In this document: positions 19,043-28,311 of the stretch, one piece after another | How positions within the stretch are numbered: the first letter of the stretch is position 1 | Layout: each line of letters starts with the position of its first letter | NCBI GenBank assembly: GCA_963762525.1 | Contig: CAVXKT010000011.1 | Span: 744,001 to 808,000, forward strand | Direction: 5' to 3' | Length of the DNA stretch: 64,000 nt | From: DATFDN01 sp963762525 | GTDB taxonomy: Bacteria > Pseudomonadota > Alphaproteobacteria > Acetobacterales > Acetobacteraceae | The notes under the pieces: generated by a model | Databases searched by the model: none | The model's input: only the letters and a program-made list of their open reading frames with translations | Told to the model about the DNA's origin: nothing | Program-made: the position numbers and the translations under genes

Positions 19043-19053
19043 ATCTCACGGGA

Positions 19054-20346
19054 TCACGCTGCTCGCCGCACCGCCTCCACGCCCGCCCGAAACGCTGCCA
19101 GCACTTGCGCCACGTCGGCATCCGTGTGGCAGAGGCCGACATAGCATTTGCTGTCGCTCTTGAGCACGCCGTTGGCCCGCACCGCCTGGTTGAACTGCCG
19201 CATCCGAGCGGCGTCGCCGCGCAGCGTAGCGCGATAATCCGATACCTCGCCGGCGGCGAAGATCACGTCGAACATCACCGGCGCGCCGATCACCCGGGCC
19301 GGCAGGTCGGCATCAAGCAACAGGCCCGCGAGCCCCTCCATCATCGCCCCGCCGATCCGGAACACCTGCTCGTAGGCGCCCGGCCGACGCAGAATCTCCA
19401 GACTTTTCAGGCCGGCGGCGGCGGCAACCGGATTGCCGGAGAGGGTGCCGACCTGGAACAAATAGCGGTCTTCGCCCACCGCGCCCTTATCGAACAGGCG
19501 CATGATGTCGGCGCGGCCGGCGATCGCGGCGAGCGGAAAGCCGCCGCCGATGACCTTGCCGAGCGTGCAGATATCGGGTGTCACCCCGAAATACTCCTGC
19601 GCGCCGCCATAGGCGAAGCGGAAGCCGCAGACGACCTCGTCGAAGATCAGCGGAATGCCGGCCGCCTCGGTGGCCCGCCGCAGTGCCTGCAGGAAGCCGG
19701 GCTTCGGCGCCAGCAGCCGCTGGAACGGCTCCACGATCACCCCGCCCAGCTCGTCCCGGTGCGCCTCAATCAGCGCCACCGCCGCCTCGGCGTCGTTGAA
19801 CGGCGCGATCAGCATGTCGTCGGCGACGCTGCGCGGAATCCCCGGGCTGTCGGGGATGGCGCGCGGGAAGTTGCCCGGCCGCTTGGGCGCCAGCGACATC
19901 AGGCTGTGATCGCCCATGCCGTGATAGCCGCCCTCAAACTTCAAAATCTTGTCGCGGCCGCGCCAGGCGCGCGCCAGGCGCATCGCATAGGCGTCGGCTT
20001 CGGTCCCGGAGCTGACGAAGCGCACCATCTCGGCACACGGCACCGCGTCCACGATGGCGGCGGCGAGGCGAATGCCGGGCTCGCTGTTGGCGAAGAACGT
20101 GGTGCCGCGGCCGAGCTGCTCGCGTACCACCTCCGTCACCTCGGGATGCGCGTGGCCGAGGAAGGCCGGCCCCGATCCCAGCAGCAAATCCACGTATTCA
20201 TTGCCGCTGGCGTCCCACACATGGCCGCCGCGTCCCTCGGCGATCACCATCTCGAACGCCACATTGCCGAAGCTGCCGGCCGGCAGCACGCGCCGCGCGG
20301 TCTCCATCAGGGTGGTTTCGCGAGCGGAGCGGGTATGGGCGTTCAT
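19054..20346 (-). CDS. Class III aminotransferase, GSA-aminomutase-like
   Basis: A 430-residue PLP enzyme of aminotransferase class III, closest in wording to glutamate-1-semialdehyde 2,1-aminomutase-like proteins. Landmarks are FVSSGTEADAYAMRLARA, GGYHGMGD, LIFDEVVCGFR (cofactor Asp) and the PLP lysine in TLGKVIGGGFPLAA. The setting next to acyl-CoA catabolic genes, not haem genes, suggests a transaminase for another substrate. Start at ATG 20346 (MNAHTRS); an upstream in-frame ATG lies inside a REP-like repeat (20365-20394) and is rejected. Confidence 0.85.
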   Translation of the reverse strand: MNAHTRSARETTLMETARRVLPAGSFGNVAFEMVIAEGRGGHVWDASGNEYVDLLLGSGPAFLGHAHPEVTEVVREQLGRGTTFFANSEPGIRLAAAIVDAVPCAEMVRFVSSGTEADAYAMRLARAWRGRDKILKFEGGYHGMGDHSLMSLAPKRPGNFPRAIPDSPGIPRSVADDMLIAPFNDAEAAVALIEAHRDELGGVIVEPFQRLLAPKPGFLQALRRATEAAGIPLIFDEVVCGFRFAYGGAQEYFGVTPDICTLGKVIGGGFPLAAIAGRADIMRLFDKGAVGEDRYLFQVGTLSGNPVAAAAGLKSLEILRRPGAYEQVFRIGGAMMEGLAGLLLDADLPARVIGAPVMFDVIFAAGEVSDYRATLRGDAARMRQFNQAVRANGVLKSDSKCYVGLCHTDADVAQVLAAFRAGVEAVRRAA

Positions 20347-20364
20347 GGTGCCTCCGGTACCTTC

Positions 20365-20394
20365 GTAGGGTGGAAAAGCGTAGCGCATTCCGCC
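20365..20394 (+). repeat. 30-bp REP-like repeat, unit 1
   Basis: One copy of a dispersed element starting GTAGGG and ending ATTCCGCC. It lies 18 bp upstream of the aminotransferase start and is the inverted partner of unit 2, which matches its reverse complement at 28 of 30 positions. Confidence 0.8.
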
Positions 20395-20445
20395 TTTGAC
20401 GGAGAGCAGCCCCGGCCATCGACAGGCCGTTCGGCCCTGAAGGGT

Positions 20446-20475
20446 GGCGGAATGCGCTGCGCTTTTCCGCCCTAC
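20446..20475 (-). repeat. 30-bp REP-like repeat, unit 2
   Basis: Reverse-orientation copy (GGCGGAAT...CCGCCCTAC), 51 bp from unit 1, making an inverted pair. Its CTA supplies the TAG stop codon of the GNAT gene on the minus strand. Confidence 0.8.
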
Positions 20476-21059
20476 TCGCCCCGTTTCACTCGTCTCTCCG
20501 TCGACGGATCATCGCACGGCGTCGGCAGCCGGAACAGCAGCTTCCGAATTCCCGGCCTATCCGGATGCGGCGCCGTGCCGTCCGGAATGCCGCCGTTGCG
20601 TTCGATCACGCGGCGCGAGGCGAGATTGTCCTCGTCGCAGGTGATGAGCAGACGCGCCAGCCCGAGATCTCGCGCGATCGGCAGCAGCAGCGCGAGCGCC
20701 CGCGTCGCGTGACCTTGCCGTTGCTTCCGGGGCACCACGGCGTAACCGACATGGCCGGAGACGTGCGGCGGCAATTCCTCCGTCCCCGGCTGGTAGCGCA
20801 GATTGATCGCGCCGCAGAAACCGTCATCCCAAATCCACAACACCCGCCCCGGCAGGCGCGCCACCTCGCGCCCGTCCGGCAGCCGGATCATGCCGGGGAT
20901 CTCGCCCCGCAGCCGCGCCAGATGCGCCGAGGCGTCGGCGGTGATGGCGGCAAGCTCCTCCGTCGTCACGTCGCGGGTCGTGTTCGGCGACCAGCCGGCC
21001 CGCAGCGCGGCGACGTATTCGCCCACGCGGTCGAGTGCGGGGGAAACCAGCTCGGTCAC
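20472..21059 (-). CDS. GNAT family acetyltransferase
   Basis: A 195-residue GNAT-fold protein. The acetyl-CoA pyrophosphate loop is RKQRQGHATRALALLLPIA, and the preceding beta strand is HVGYAVVP; ASRRVIERNGG follows as usual in RimJ/RimI-like enzymes. The substrate is unknown. It starts with GTG overlapping the ligase stop (GTGA), so it is co-translated with the upstream acyl-CoA ligase. Its TAG stop lies inside REP-like unit 2. Confidence 0.85.
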   Translation of the reverse strand: MTELVSPALDRVGEYVAALRAGWSPNTTRDVTTEELAAITADASAHLARLRGEIPGMIRLPDGREVARLPGRVLWIWDDGFCGAINLRYQPGTEELPPHVSGHVGYAVVPRKQRQGHATRALALLLPIARDLGLARLLITCDEDNLASRRVIERNGGIPDGTAPHPDRPGIRKLLFRLPTPCDDPSTERRVKRGE

Positions 21060-22586
21060 GCGCCGAGCCGCGCGAGATACGCCTCGCGCAGCGCCTGCTT
21101 GTAGAGCTTCCCCGTCGGCAGACGCGGCAGCGCTTCGGCGAACTCGATCGTCTTCGGCAGCTTGTAGCGCGCGAGATGCCGCGCCGCGTGATCCAGCAAC
21201 TCGGCGGCCAGCGTCGCCCCGGGCTCGGCGCCCTCGGGCTCGATCACCGCCATCACCCGCTCACCCATCTCCGCATCCGGCAATCCGAACACCGCGACAT
21301 CGCGGACCTCGGGATGCAGAATGAAAACGTCCTCGATCTCTTGCGGGTAGATGTTCACCCCGCCGGAGATGATCATGAACGCCTTGCGGTCGGTCAGATA
21401 CAGATAGCCCTCCGGCGTCCACATACCCGACATCGCCGAGCGTGCTCCATGTCGGGTGATCGGGGTGCTGCGCGGCGCGGGTGCGCTCGGGGTCCTTGTG
21501 ATAGGCGAACGGCATCTCGTCGCGCTCGAAATAGACCAGCCCCGGCGTTCCCGCCGGAATCTCGGCGCCCCGCTCGTCGCAAATGCGCAGCGTGCCGAGG
21601 CGAGCGCGGCCGACCGAGCCCGGATGCGCGAGCCACTCGGCGGCGGAGAGCGCGGTCCGCCCGTTGCCCTCGGTGCCGCCGTAATATTCGTAGATAATCG
21701 GACCCCACCATTCGATCATCGCCCGCTTCACCTCGACCGCACAGGGCGCGGCGGCATGGATCGCGCAGCGCAGGCTGGAGAGATCGAAGCGCGTCCGTTC
21801 GGCCGGATCGAGCTTCAGCATCCGCACGAACATCGTCGGCACGAACTGGGCGTGCGTCACCCGATAGCGCTCGATCAGCGCCAGCGCCGCCGTCGCATCG
21901 AAGCGCGGCATCATCACCACGGTGCCGCCGCAGCGCTGCACGATCAGCGAATAGGCGAGCGGGGCGGCGTGATACATCGGCGCCGGCGACAGATAGACGG
22001 TGTCCGCTCCGAAGCCGTAATCGCCGATCAGCGCGGCGATCGGATCGTCCCCCGGCGGCGCTTCGCGCAGCTTCCGCTTCACCCCCTTCGGCCGGCCGGT
22101 GGTGCCGGAGCTGTACAGCATCAGCTCGCCCGCCCATTCCTGCTCCAGCCTCTGCGGGGCGAACGCCGACACCGCCGGTTCGTACGCCTCCCAGCCGGCG
22201 ATGGCGCCGTCGGTCATCAGATAGCGCCGACACGAGGTCAGCGCGGGCAGGGCGGCCGCGGCCTCCGCCATCGCCGCCGACGACACCAGCGCGCGGGCAT
22301 CGCAATCGTTGATGATGTAGGCCGCCTCGCCGGCGGTGAGATAGCGGTTCACCGCCGTCAGGTAGAGGCCCGAGCGCAGCGCCGCCCACGCCACCTCCAG
22401 AAAGCGGAGGTTGTTTTCCATGAACAGCGCCAGCGTGTCGCCGCGTCGCAATCCTTGCGCGCGCAACAGCCGTGCCAGCCGGTTGGATCGCGCATCCAGC
22501 TCCGCATAGCTCAGCGCCTCGCCGGTCCCGGCATGGATGACCGCCGGATGATCGGGTCGCTGGCGCGCATGGTCGCCGATATACAT
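21056..22586 (-). CDS. Acyl-CoA ligase, AMP-binding family (frame break)
   Basis: About 510 residues, ANL superfamily: activates a carboxylic acid with ATP to an acyl adenylate and then an acyl-CoA. Motifs are LMLYSSGTTGRPKGVKR (P-loop), YEYYGGTEGNG (A5), DVGYVD and LTDRKAFMIISGGVNIYP (hinge and A8), and LPRLPTGKLYK with the catalytic Lys. One frame change near 21417 is an apparent extra G (GCCGGAGG for GCCGAGG). Start ATG 22586 (MYIGDHARQRPD). Downstream is the overlapping GNAT gene; divergently transcribed are paired acyl-CoA dehydrogenases, so the substrate is probably fed into that pathway. Confidence 0.85.
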
Positions 22587-22658
22587 GCCGGACCTTGCTT
22601 CCGCCGCCGAAGCGGCCAGTATCGGGCGTCGGCCGAAACCGGCAAGGGGAGCCGAGCG

Positions 22659-22898
22659 ATGACGGACGCCGTCGAGCCGCTGATCCGCGACCTCCTGGCA
22701 TGGATTGCCGCGGGCGAGCGCAGTCATGCCGAGGTGATGGACGCCTGGCGCACGTCCTGCCCCCGCCTCCCGGTCTGGGAGGAGGCGACGGATCGCGGGC
22801 TGGTTACACTCGGCCATGGAGGCGGGCGCCGCACGGTGCGGATCACCGCCACCGGCCGCGCGCTGCTGGCGCAAGCGCCCGGGGATTTGCGGCCATGA
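22659..22898 (+). CDS. Small 79-residue protein, winged-helix-like, unknown
   Basis: A 79-residue acidic/Arg-mixed protein beginning MTDAVEPLIRDLLAWIA. The pattern of a helix, a turn with VWEEATDRGLVTL, and a beta hairpin GGRRTVRITATG then GRALL resembles a compact winged helix (MarR/PadR-like wing), but this is only a shape argument. It overlaps the ATG of the next acyl-CoA dehydrogenase (ATGA), so it is the first gene of that operon and might be a local regulator. A GGCAAGGGGAG stretch precedes the ATG. Confidence 0.6.
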   Translation: MTDAVEPLIRDLLAWIAAGERSHAEVMDAWRTSCPRLPVWEEATDRGLVTLGHGGGRRTVRITATGRALLAQAPGDLRP

Positions 22899-23980
22899 AC
22901 TTCGAATTCAGCGACGATAGCCGGCTGCTGCGCGATCAGGCACGCCGGTTCCTCGCCGAGCGTTGCACCGGCAAGCAGGTGCGCGAGGTGCTGGAGGGCC
23001 GCAGCCCCTATTTGCGCGAGCTGTGGCGGGAGATGGCGGCGATGGGCTGGCTCGGCGCCGCCATCCCGGAAGCCTACGGCGGCGCCGGATTAGGCTACGA
23101 GGCGCTGTGCGTGCTGGCCGAAGAGCTGGGCCGCGCGCTGGCGCCGGTCCCGTTCACCTCCTCCGTTGTGCTCGCCGCCGAGGCGGTTCTGGCGGCGGGC
23201 GACGAGAAGCAGAAGCGCGACCTGCTGCCGCAGATTGCCAGCGGTGAGATGATCGCGACGCTGGCGCTCGGCGCTGGGCCCGGCGAACCCGGGCAGAGTA
23301 TCCGGGCAAGCCTGCGCGACGGGCGGATCAACGGCGAAGCGTGGCCGGTATCGGATGGCGGCATCGCCGATCTCGCCGTGGTGGCGGTCGAGGGCGGGAT
23401 GGCGCTCGTGGACCTGACCGGGCCGGGCGTGCGCCGCACCGCGCTGCAAACGCTGGACCCGACGCGGCCGCAGGCGCGGCTCGAATTCGAAGACGCGCCG
23501 GCAACCAAGCTGACGACCGATCGGAATACACTGCGCGGCGTTCTCGACCGCGCGGCGATCATGGTCGCGTTCGAGCAGGTGGGCGGCGCCGATGCGTGCT
23601 TGCAGATGGCGATCGCCTACGCCAAGGAGCGGCATGCCTTCGGTCGCCCGATCGGCGGCTTCCAGGCGATCAAGCACAAGCTGGCGGACGTGTACGTGGC
23701 AACGGAACTCGCGCGTTCCAACGCCTGGTATGGCGTCTGGGCGTTGTCGGCGGGCGCTGAGCTGCCGCTGGCGGCGGCGACGGCGCGCGTCTCGGCCACC
23801 GAAGCCGGGTTCCTCGCCGCCGCCGAGAACATCCAGGTGCATGGCGGCATCGGCTTCACCTGGGAGATGGACTGCCATCTCTTTTACCGCCGCGCCAAGC
23901 ATCTCGGGCTGCTGCTCGGCAGCGCACGCTATTGGAAGGATCGCGTGGTGCGCGAGTTGGAGATGCGCAACGCGGCCTGA
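22895..23980 (+). CDS. Acyl-CoA dehydrogenase, short subunit type
   Basis: A 361-residue acyl-CoA dehydrogenase-fold protein. It has the N-terminal helical domain (FLAERCTGKQVREVLEG and AIPEAYGGAGLGYEAL), a shorter middle domain and a C-terminal bundle (YAKERHAFGRPIGGFQAIKH, IQVHGGIGFTWEMDCHLFYRR). Its size and its position directly before a second, longer dehydrogenase match the alpha/beta pairs that form heterotetrameric FadE enzymes in steroid side-chain degradation, where FAD sits between unlike subunits. That pairing is inference. Confidence 0.85.
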   Translation: MNFEFSDDSRLLRDQARRFLAERCTGKQVREVLEGRSPYLRELWREMAAMGWLGAAIPEAYGGAGLGYEALCVLAEELGRALAPVPFTSSVVLAAEAVLAAGDEKQKRDLLPQIASGEMIATLALGAGPGEPGQSIRASLRDGRINGEAWPVSDGGIADLAVVAVEGGMALVDLTGPGVRRTALQTLDPTRPQARLEFEDAPATKLTTDRNTLRGVLDRAAIMVAFEQVGGADACLQMAIAYAKERHAFGRPIGGFQAIKHKLADVYVATELARSNAWYGVWALSAGAELPLAAATARVSATEAGFLAAAENIQVHGGIGFTWEMDCHLFYRRAKHLGLLLGSARYWKDRVVRELEMRNAA

Positions 23981-23994
23981 CGGAGGAGACGCGG

Positions 23995-25210
23995 ATGGAC
24001 TTCGAAGACACAAGGGAAGAAGCCGCGTTTCGCGCCGAGGCGCGCGCGTTTCTCGATGCCAACATGACGCGCAAGCAGCCCGGCGCGCGCGCCGCGCGCT
24101 ACGGCGATACCGACGACGCCGACATCGAAGCCGCGAAGGCGTGGCAGGCAAAAAAGGCGCAGGCGCGGTTCGCCTGCATCACCTGGCCGGAGCAAATGGG
24201 CGGGCGCGGCGGCTCGCCGATGCAGCAGGTCATCTGGAATCAGGAGGAGGCCAAATACGAGGTGCCGCAGAACGTCTTTCTGATCGGCCTCGGCATGTGC
24301 GTCCCCACCATGATCGCCTACGCCAAGCCCGAGCAGTTGCAGCGTTTCGTGCCGCCGGCGGTGCGCGGCGATGAAATCTGGTGCCAGTTGTTCTCCGAAC
24401 CCGCCGCCGGGTCGGACGTCGCGGGCCTGCGCACGCGGGCCGAGAAGCAGGGCGACGAATGGGTCGTCAACGGCCAGAAGATCTGGACCTCCGGCGCACA
24501 CTATTCCGATTACGGCCTGCTGCTGACGCGGACCGATCCCGAACGTGCCCAAGCACGCCGGGCTGACCGCGTTCTTCATCGACATGAAGTCGCCGGGGAT
24601 CGAAATTCGCCCGATCCACCAGATGTCGGGCGGTTCGAATTTCAACGAGGTGTTCTTCACTGATCTGCGCGTTCCCGATGCGCAGCGCCTCGGCGCCGTC
24701 GGTCAGGGCTGGAAGGTCGGGATCACCACCTTGATGAACGAGCGGCTGGCGGTCGGCGAGACTCGCCGGCCCGATGCCGCCGACTTGTTGGAATTGGCGC
24801 GGGGCGTCGGCGCGCTTTCCGACAGCGCGGTTCGCGAGCGCATCGCCGAGTGGCACGCCCGCGGCGCCGGGCTCAAGAACACGCGGCTGCGCATCATCAC
24901 CGCGCTGTCGCGCGGCGAGACGCCGGGGCCGGAGAATTCCATCGCCAAGGTGGTGAACGCCTCGATGCAGCAGGGCATCGCGTCGTTTGGCATGGACCTG
25001 CTCGGCATGGCCGGCGGCGTCATGGACGAAGAGCTTGCGCCGATGCAGGCGCTGTTCCAGGACGCGCTGCTGTCTTCGCCGGGGATGCGCATCGCCGGCG
25101 GCAGCGACGAGATTCTGCGCAACATCATCGCCGAGCGGGTGCTGGGGCTGCCGGGTGACGTGCGCGTGGATAAGGACCAACCGTTTAATCAACAGAAGGC
25201 CGATTTGTAG
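23995..25210 (+). CDS. Acyl-CoA dehydrogenase, long subunit type (frame break)
   Basis: About 404 residues. Landmarks are CITWPEQMGGRGGSPMQQVIW, LFSEPAAGSDVAGL (FAD/substrate loop), VNGQKIWTSGAHYSDYGLLL and the C-terminal ASFGMDLLGMAGG then GGSDEILRNIIAERVLGLP. One frame change near 24543, apparently an extra A in CCCGAACGTG. Start ATG 23995 follows GGAGGAG. The stop TAG at 25208-25210 is supplied by REP-like unit 3. Probable partner of the dehydrogenase just upstream (14-bp gap). Confidence 0.87.
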
Positions 25211-25236
25211 GGCGGACAAGCGAAGCGCCGTCCGCC
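25207..25236 (+). repeat. 30-bp REP-like repeat, unit 3
   Basis: Forward copy starting GTAGGG; contains the stop codon of the preceding acyl-CoA dehydrogenase. More diverged than the others in its centre, but changes in the two arms are complementary (GGCGGAC with GTCCGCC). Confidence 0.75.
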
Positions 25237-25245
25237 GGACCGAAT

Positions 25246-25275
25246 GGCGGAATGCGCTGCGCTTTTACGCCCTAC
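25246..25275 (-). repeat. 30-bp REP-like repeat, unit 4
   Basis: Reverse copy forming an inverted pair with unit 3 (9-bp spacer). It ends 12 bp before the next start codon. Confidence 0.78.
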
Positions 25276-25287
25276 TCAGGAGCAGGA

Positions 25288-26473
25288 ATGACCGAACGCA
25301 CCCTGCGCGGCAAGGCCGCGATCGTCGGCATCGGCGAGACGCCGGACCACCGGCACGGAAAGTCGCCCGATTTCGGAGTTCAAGCTGGCGCTGATGGCGG
25401 TGGTCGCGGCGTGCAAGGATGCCGGAATAAGCCCGCATGACGTGGACGGGTTCGCCTCTTACGGCAACGACCGCAGCGACGCCGGCAGGCTCGCCTCGGC
25501 GCTCGGCTGCCGCGAATTCCGCTTCTCCAACATGTTCTGGGGCGGCGGCGGTGGCGGCGTGTGCGGCGCGGTCGCCAACGCCGCGGCGGCGGTCGCCACC
25601 GGCATGGCCGATTGCGTGATTGCGTTCCGCTCGCTCGCGCAAGGCCAGTACGCCCGCTACGGACGTGGCGCGCCGGTGACGAGCGTGGGCGGTGACGACG
25701 CCTTCCTGTTCCCCTATGGCGTGATGTCGCCGGCGCAGCGGTTCGCGATGAAGATCACCCGCTTCATGCACGAGCACGGAATAAGACAAGAGGCGCTGCG
25801 CGCGATCTCGCTCGCCTGCTATCATCACGCGCAGAGCAACCCGCGCGCGGTGATGCACGGCAAGCCGCTCGACGAAGCGAAATACGACCATTCGCGCTGG
25901 ATCATCGAGCCGTTCTTTCACCTCTACGATTGCTGCCTGGAGAACGACGGCGCGGCGGCGGTGCTCGTCGTCGCCGCCGATCGCGCCAAGGACTTTCCCC
26001 GCAAGCCGGCCTACCTGCTCGGCGCGGTGCAAGGCTGCGATCATCGCAGCGCCGCGCCGGTGCACAACATGCCCGGCTATCCCAGCTCGCATTTCCGCAG
26101 CCTGGCGCCGCATCTCTATGACATGGCCAAGCTCGGCCCGGCCGATATCGACGTGGTGCAATGCTATGAGAATTTCACCGGCGGGGTGCTGATGAGCCTC
26201 ATCGAGCACCGGCTGGTCAGGGCCGAGGAGGCGAACGAGTTTCTGGTGAAGGACAATCTGATCGCGCCGGACGGCAAGATGCCGCTCAACACCAGCGGCG
26301 GCAATCTCGCCGAATGCTACATGCACGGGCTGGAACTGGTGATCGAGGCGGTGCACCAGATCAGGGGCGACGCCGTCAACCAGCTCCGTCGCAACCACAC
26401 CGCGATCGTCATCGGCGGCCCGATGGTGACGCCGGTCAGTTCGCTGATCCTGGGATCGGAGGCGACGCTGTGA
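25288..26473 (+). CDS. Thiolase-fold protein, Ltp2-like (frame break)
   Basis: About 394 residues of thiolase fold, lipid-transfer/SCP-x branch. N-terminus GKAAIVGIGETP, then a frame change near 25375 (an extra G after TTTCG), then ALMAVVAACKDAGISPHDVDGFASYG. The loop that normally carries the nucleophilic Cys reads FWGGGGGGVCGAVANA, so by alignment the usual Cys position is Gly. The C-terminal loop is NTSGGNLAECYMHG, with Tyr and without the classic thiolase Cys/His arrangement. These features, plus the DUF35 partner overlapping its 3' end, match retro-aldolases such as Ltp2 more than a true thiolase. Start ATG 25288 follows CAGGAGCAGGA. Confidence 0.8.
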
Positions 26474-26919
26474 GCGATTTCTATCTGCCGGAGGGACTGC
26501 CCGCGCCGTCCGCCGCCCCCGACGGCTTGGCGCAACCCTATTGGGACGGCTCGCGCGAGGGCAAACTTCGCATCCAGAAATGCGGCGGCTGCGGCGCCTG
26601 GCAGTGGGGGCCGGAATGGGTCTGCCATCGCTGCCACTCCTTCGATCTCGGCTGGGAAGACGTCACCGGGCGCGGGCGCATCTACTCCTATCAGCGTCCG
26701 CACCACGCGGTACATCCGGCGCTCGCCGGGCACGGTCCGTATATCGCCGTGCTGGTGGAGTTGCCGGAGTACGGGGTCCGGATGGTGGGAAATCTGCTCG
26801 GCGATCCGCGGCAGGACGTGCGCATCGGCGCCCCCGTGGAGGCGGTGTTCGAGCACCACGCGGCGTTCACGCTGGTGCAGTGGCGGATCGCCGGCGGGGA
26901 TGCCGCAAAGGGCACGTAG
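26470..26919 (+). CDS. DUF35 OB-fold zinc-ribbon protein
   Basis: A 149-residue DUF35 protein. An N-terminal helix (YWDGSREGKLRIQKC) leads into a zinc ribbon CGGC-N9-VCHRCHS, followed by an OB fold (GRIYSYQRPHHAVHP, YIAVLVELPE, and GAPVEAVFEHH). DUF35 proteins pair with thiolase-fold enzymes and bind acyl-CoA or stabilise the partner. Its GTG overlaps the stop of the thiolase-fold gene (GTGA), so the two should form one complex. Confidence 0.88.
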   Translation: MSDFYLPEGLPAPSAAPDGLAQPYWDGSREGKLRIQKCGGCGAWQWGPEWVCHRCHSFDLGWEDVTGRGRIYSYQRPHHAVHPALAGHGPYIAVLVELPEYGVRMVGNLLGDPRQDVRIGAPVEAVFEHHAAFTLVQWRIAGGDAAKGT

Positions 26920-26931
26920 CGGTCATCGCGA

Positions 26932-26950
26932 GCCGCCGCGCAGCGGCGGC
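26932..26950. terminator. Hairpin between convergent genes
   Basis: GCCGCCGC-GCA-GCGGCGGC, perfect 8-bp stem in the 35-bp gap between the DUF35 gene and ppk2, which converge. No T-run. Confidence 0.45.
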
Positions 26951-26954
26951 GCGG

Positions 26955-27872
26955 TCAGTCCTCCTCCTGCTCCAGCCGCGCCCGCGCCGTCTGCAGCGCG
27001 GCGGTTTGCCCGGAGTCGGGCTCGGGCGGGCGCAGATCGAGCTTTTCCAGGGTCTCGATCAGCGCCTCCACCACCACCAGATGCGCGAACCACTTGTGGT
27101 CGGCGGGGACGACGAACCACGGCGCGTGCGGCGCCGCGGTGGCGCTGATGGCCTCCTCATAGGCGTCCTGGTAGGCATCCCATCGGGCGCGCTCGGTCAG
27201 ATCGGCCTCGCTGAACTTCCACAGCTTTTCGGGCGTGCGCAGGCGGGCGAGGAAGCGGCGGCGCTGCTCGGACCGGGACAGGTGCAGGAACAACTTCACC
27301 ACCGTCGTGCCCTGCCGCGCCAGGTAGTGCTCGAAGCCGGCGATCGCCTCCAGCCGTCGCTCCCATAGATGCTTGCCCATCACCGCGGGCGGCAGGCGCT
27401 GGCGGGTCAGCAGCTCGGGGTGCACGCGCACCACCAGAACCTCCTCGTAGTGGCTGCGGTTATGAATGCCGATGCGTCCGCGTTCGGGCAGTGAGCGGAC
27501 CGCGCGCCAGAGGAAATCATGCGCGAGTTCCTCCGGCCCCGGCGTCTTGAAGCTCGTCACCTGCACGCCTTGCGGATTAACTCCGGTCATCACGTGTTTG
27601 ATGGTGCCGTCCTTGCCGCCGGCGTCCATCGCCTGAAAGATGCACAGGCAAGCCCACTGATTGGCGGCGTAGAGCCGTTCCTGCAACTCCGACAATCGAC
27701 GCACGCCGGCGGCGAGCAGCGCCGCCGCATCGTGTTTCTCCAGGAGGTCGGCGGCGGTGTCGGCGGGGTCGTGATCCTTCAGCCGAAACGCCTTGCCCGA
27801 GGTGATCCGATAGGGATCGAGCAGCTTGCGTGCCTGCTTCGGCGCCAGCGCCGCGTCAGCGTCGTCCGTCAT
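26955..27872 (-). CDS. ppk2: Polyphosphate kinase 2 family protein
   Basis: A 305-residue PPK2, which transfers phosphate between polyphosphate and nucleotides. Walker A is FQAMDAGGKDGT, the lid region follows (GVNPQGVQVTSFKTPGPEEL), and Walker B is GRIGIHNRSHYEEVLVVRVHP. Single-domain size and the HNRSHYEEVL wording fit PPK2 class I/III; the nucleotide preference (AMP, ADP or GDP) cannot be set from sequence by eye. Start ATG 27872 gives MTDDADAAL. It overlaps the 3' end of dut by 17 bp on the same strand. Confidence 0.9.
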   Translation of the reverse strand: MTDDADAALAPKQARKLLDPYRITSGKAFRLKDHDPADTAADLLEKHDAAALLAAGVRRLSELQERLYAANQWACLCIFQAMDAGGKDGTIKHVMTGVNPQGVQVTSFKTPGPEELAHDFLWRAVRSLPERGRIGIHNRSHYEEVLVVRVHPELLTRQRLPPAVMGKHLWERRLEAIAGFEHYLARQGTTVVKLFLHLSRSEQRRRFLARLRTPEKLWKFSEADLTERARWDAYQDAYEEAISATAAPHAPWFVVPADHKWFAHLVVVEALIETLEKLDLRPPEPDSGQTAALQTARARLEQEED

Positions 27873-28311
27873 GCCCCGTGCTCCCGAAGCCGCCCTCGGC
27901 GCGCGCCGTCGGATCAAGCTCCGCCACCTCGCGCCAACCGAGGCGCACGACCGGCGCCAACACCGCCTGGGCGATGCGCATCCCGCGCTCGATGACGAAT
28001 GCCTCGGCGCCGGCATTGAGGACGATGACCCGGATCTCGCCCCGATAGTCCTCGTCGATGGTGCCGGGGCTGTTCGGCAGCACGATGCCGTGCCGCAGCG
28101 CCAGGCCCGAGCGCGGACGGATTTGCAGCTCGAAGCCCGCCGGCAGCGCGATCGCGAGCCCGGTCGGGATGAGCGCGCGTTCGCCGGGCGCGACCACCAG
28201 GGGCGAATTGACGGCCGCCAGCAAATCCATCCCGGCGGCACCCGAAGTGGCATAGGCGGGCAGCGGCAGATCGCGCCCGTGCGGGAGGCGGCGGACCGCG
28301 ACTTCGATCAT
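27856..28311 (-). CDS. dut: dUTP diphosphatase
   Basis: A 151-residue trimeric dUTPase, hydrolysing dUTP to dUMP and PPi. All five motifs are readable: SGAAGMDLLAA, RSGLALRHG, PGTIDEDYRGEI, RGMRIAQAV and the C-terminal EGGFGSTGHD arm. Start ATG 28311 overlaps the coaBC stop (ATGA). The coaBC-dut arrangement is a common proteobacterial neighbourhood. Confidence 0.95.
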   Translation of the reverse strand: MIEVAVRRLPHGRDLPLPAYATSGAAGMDLLAAVNSPLVVAPGERALIPTGLAIALPAGFELQIRPRSGLALRHGIVLPNSPGTIDEDYRGEIRVIVLNAGAEAFVIERGMRIAQAVLAPVVRLGWREVAELDPTARAEGGFGSTGHDGRR

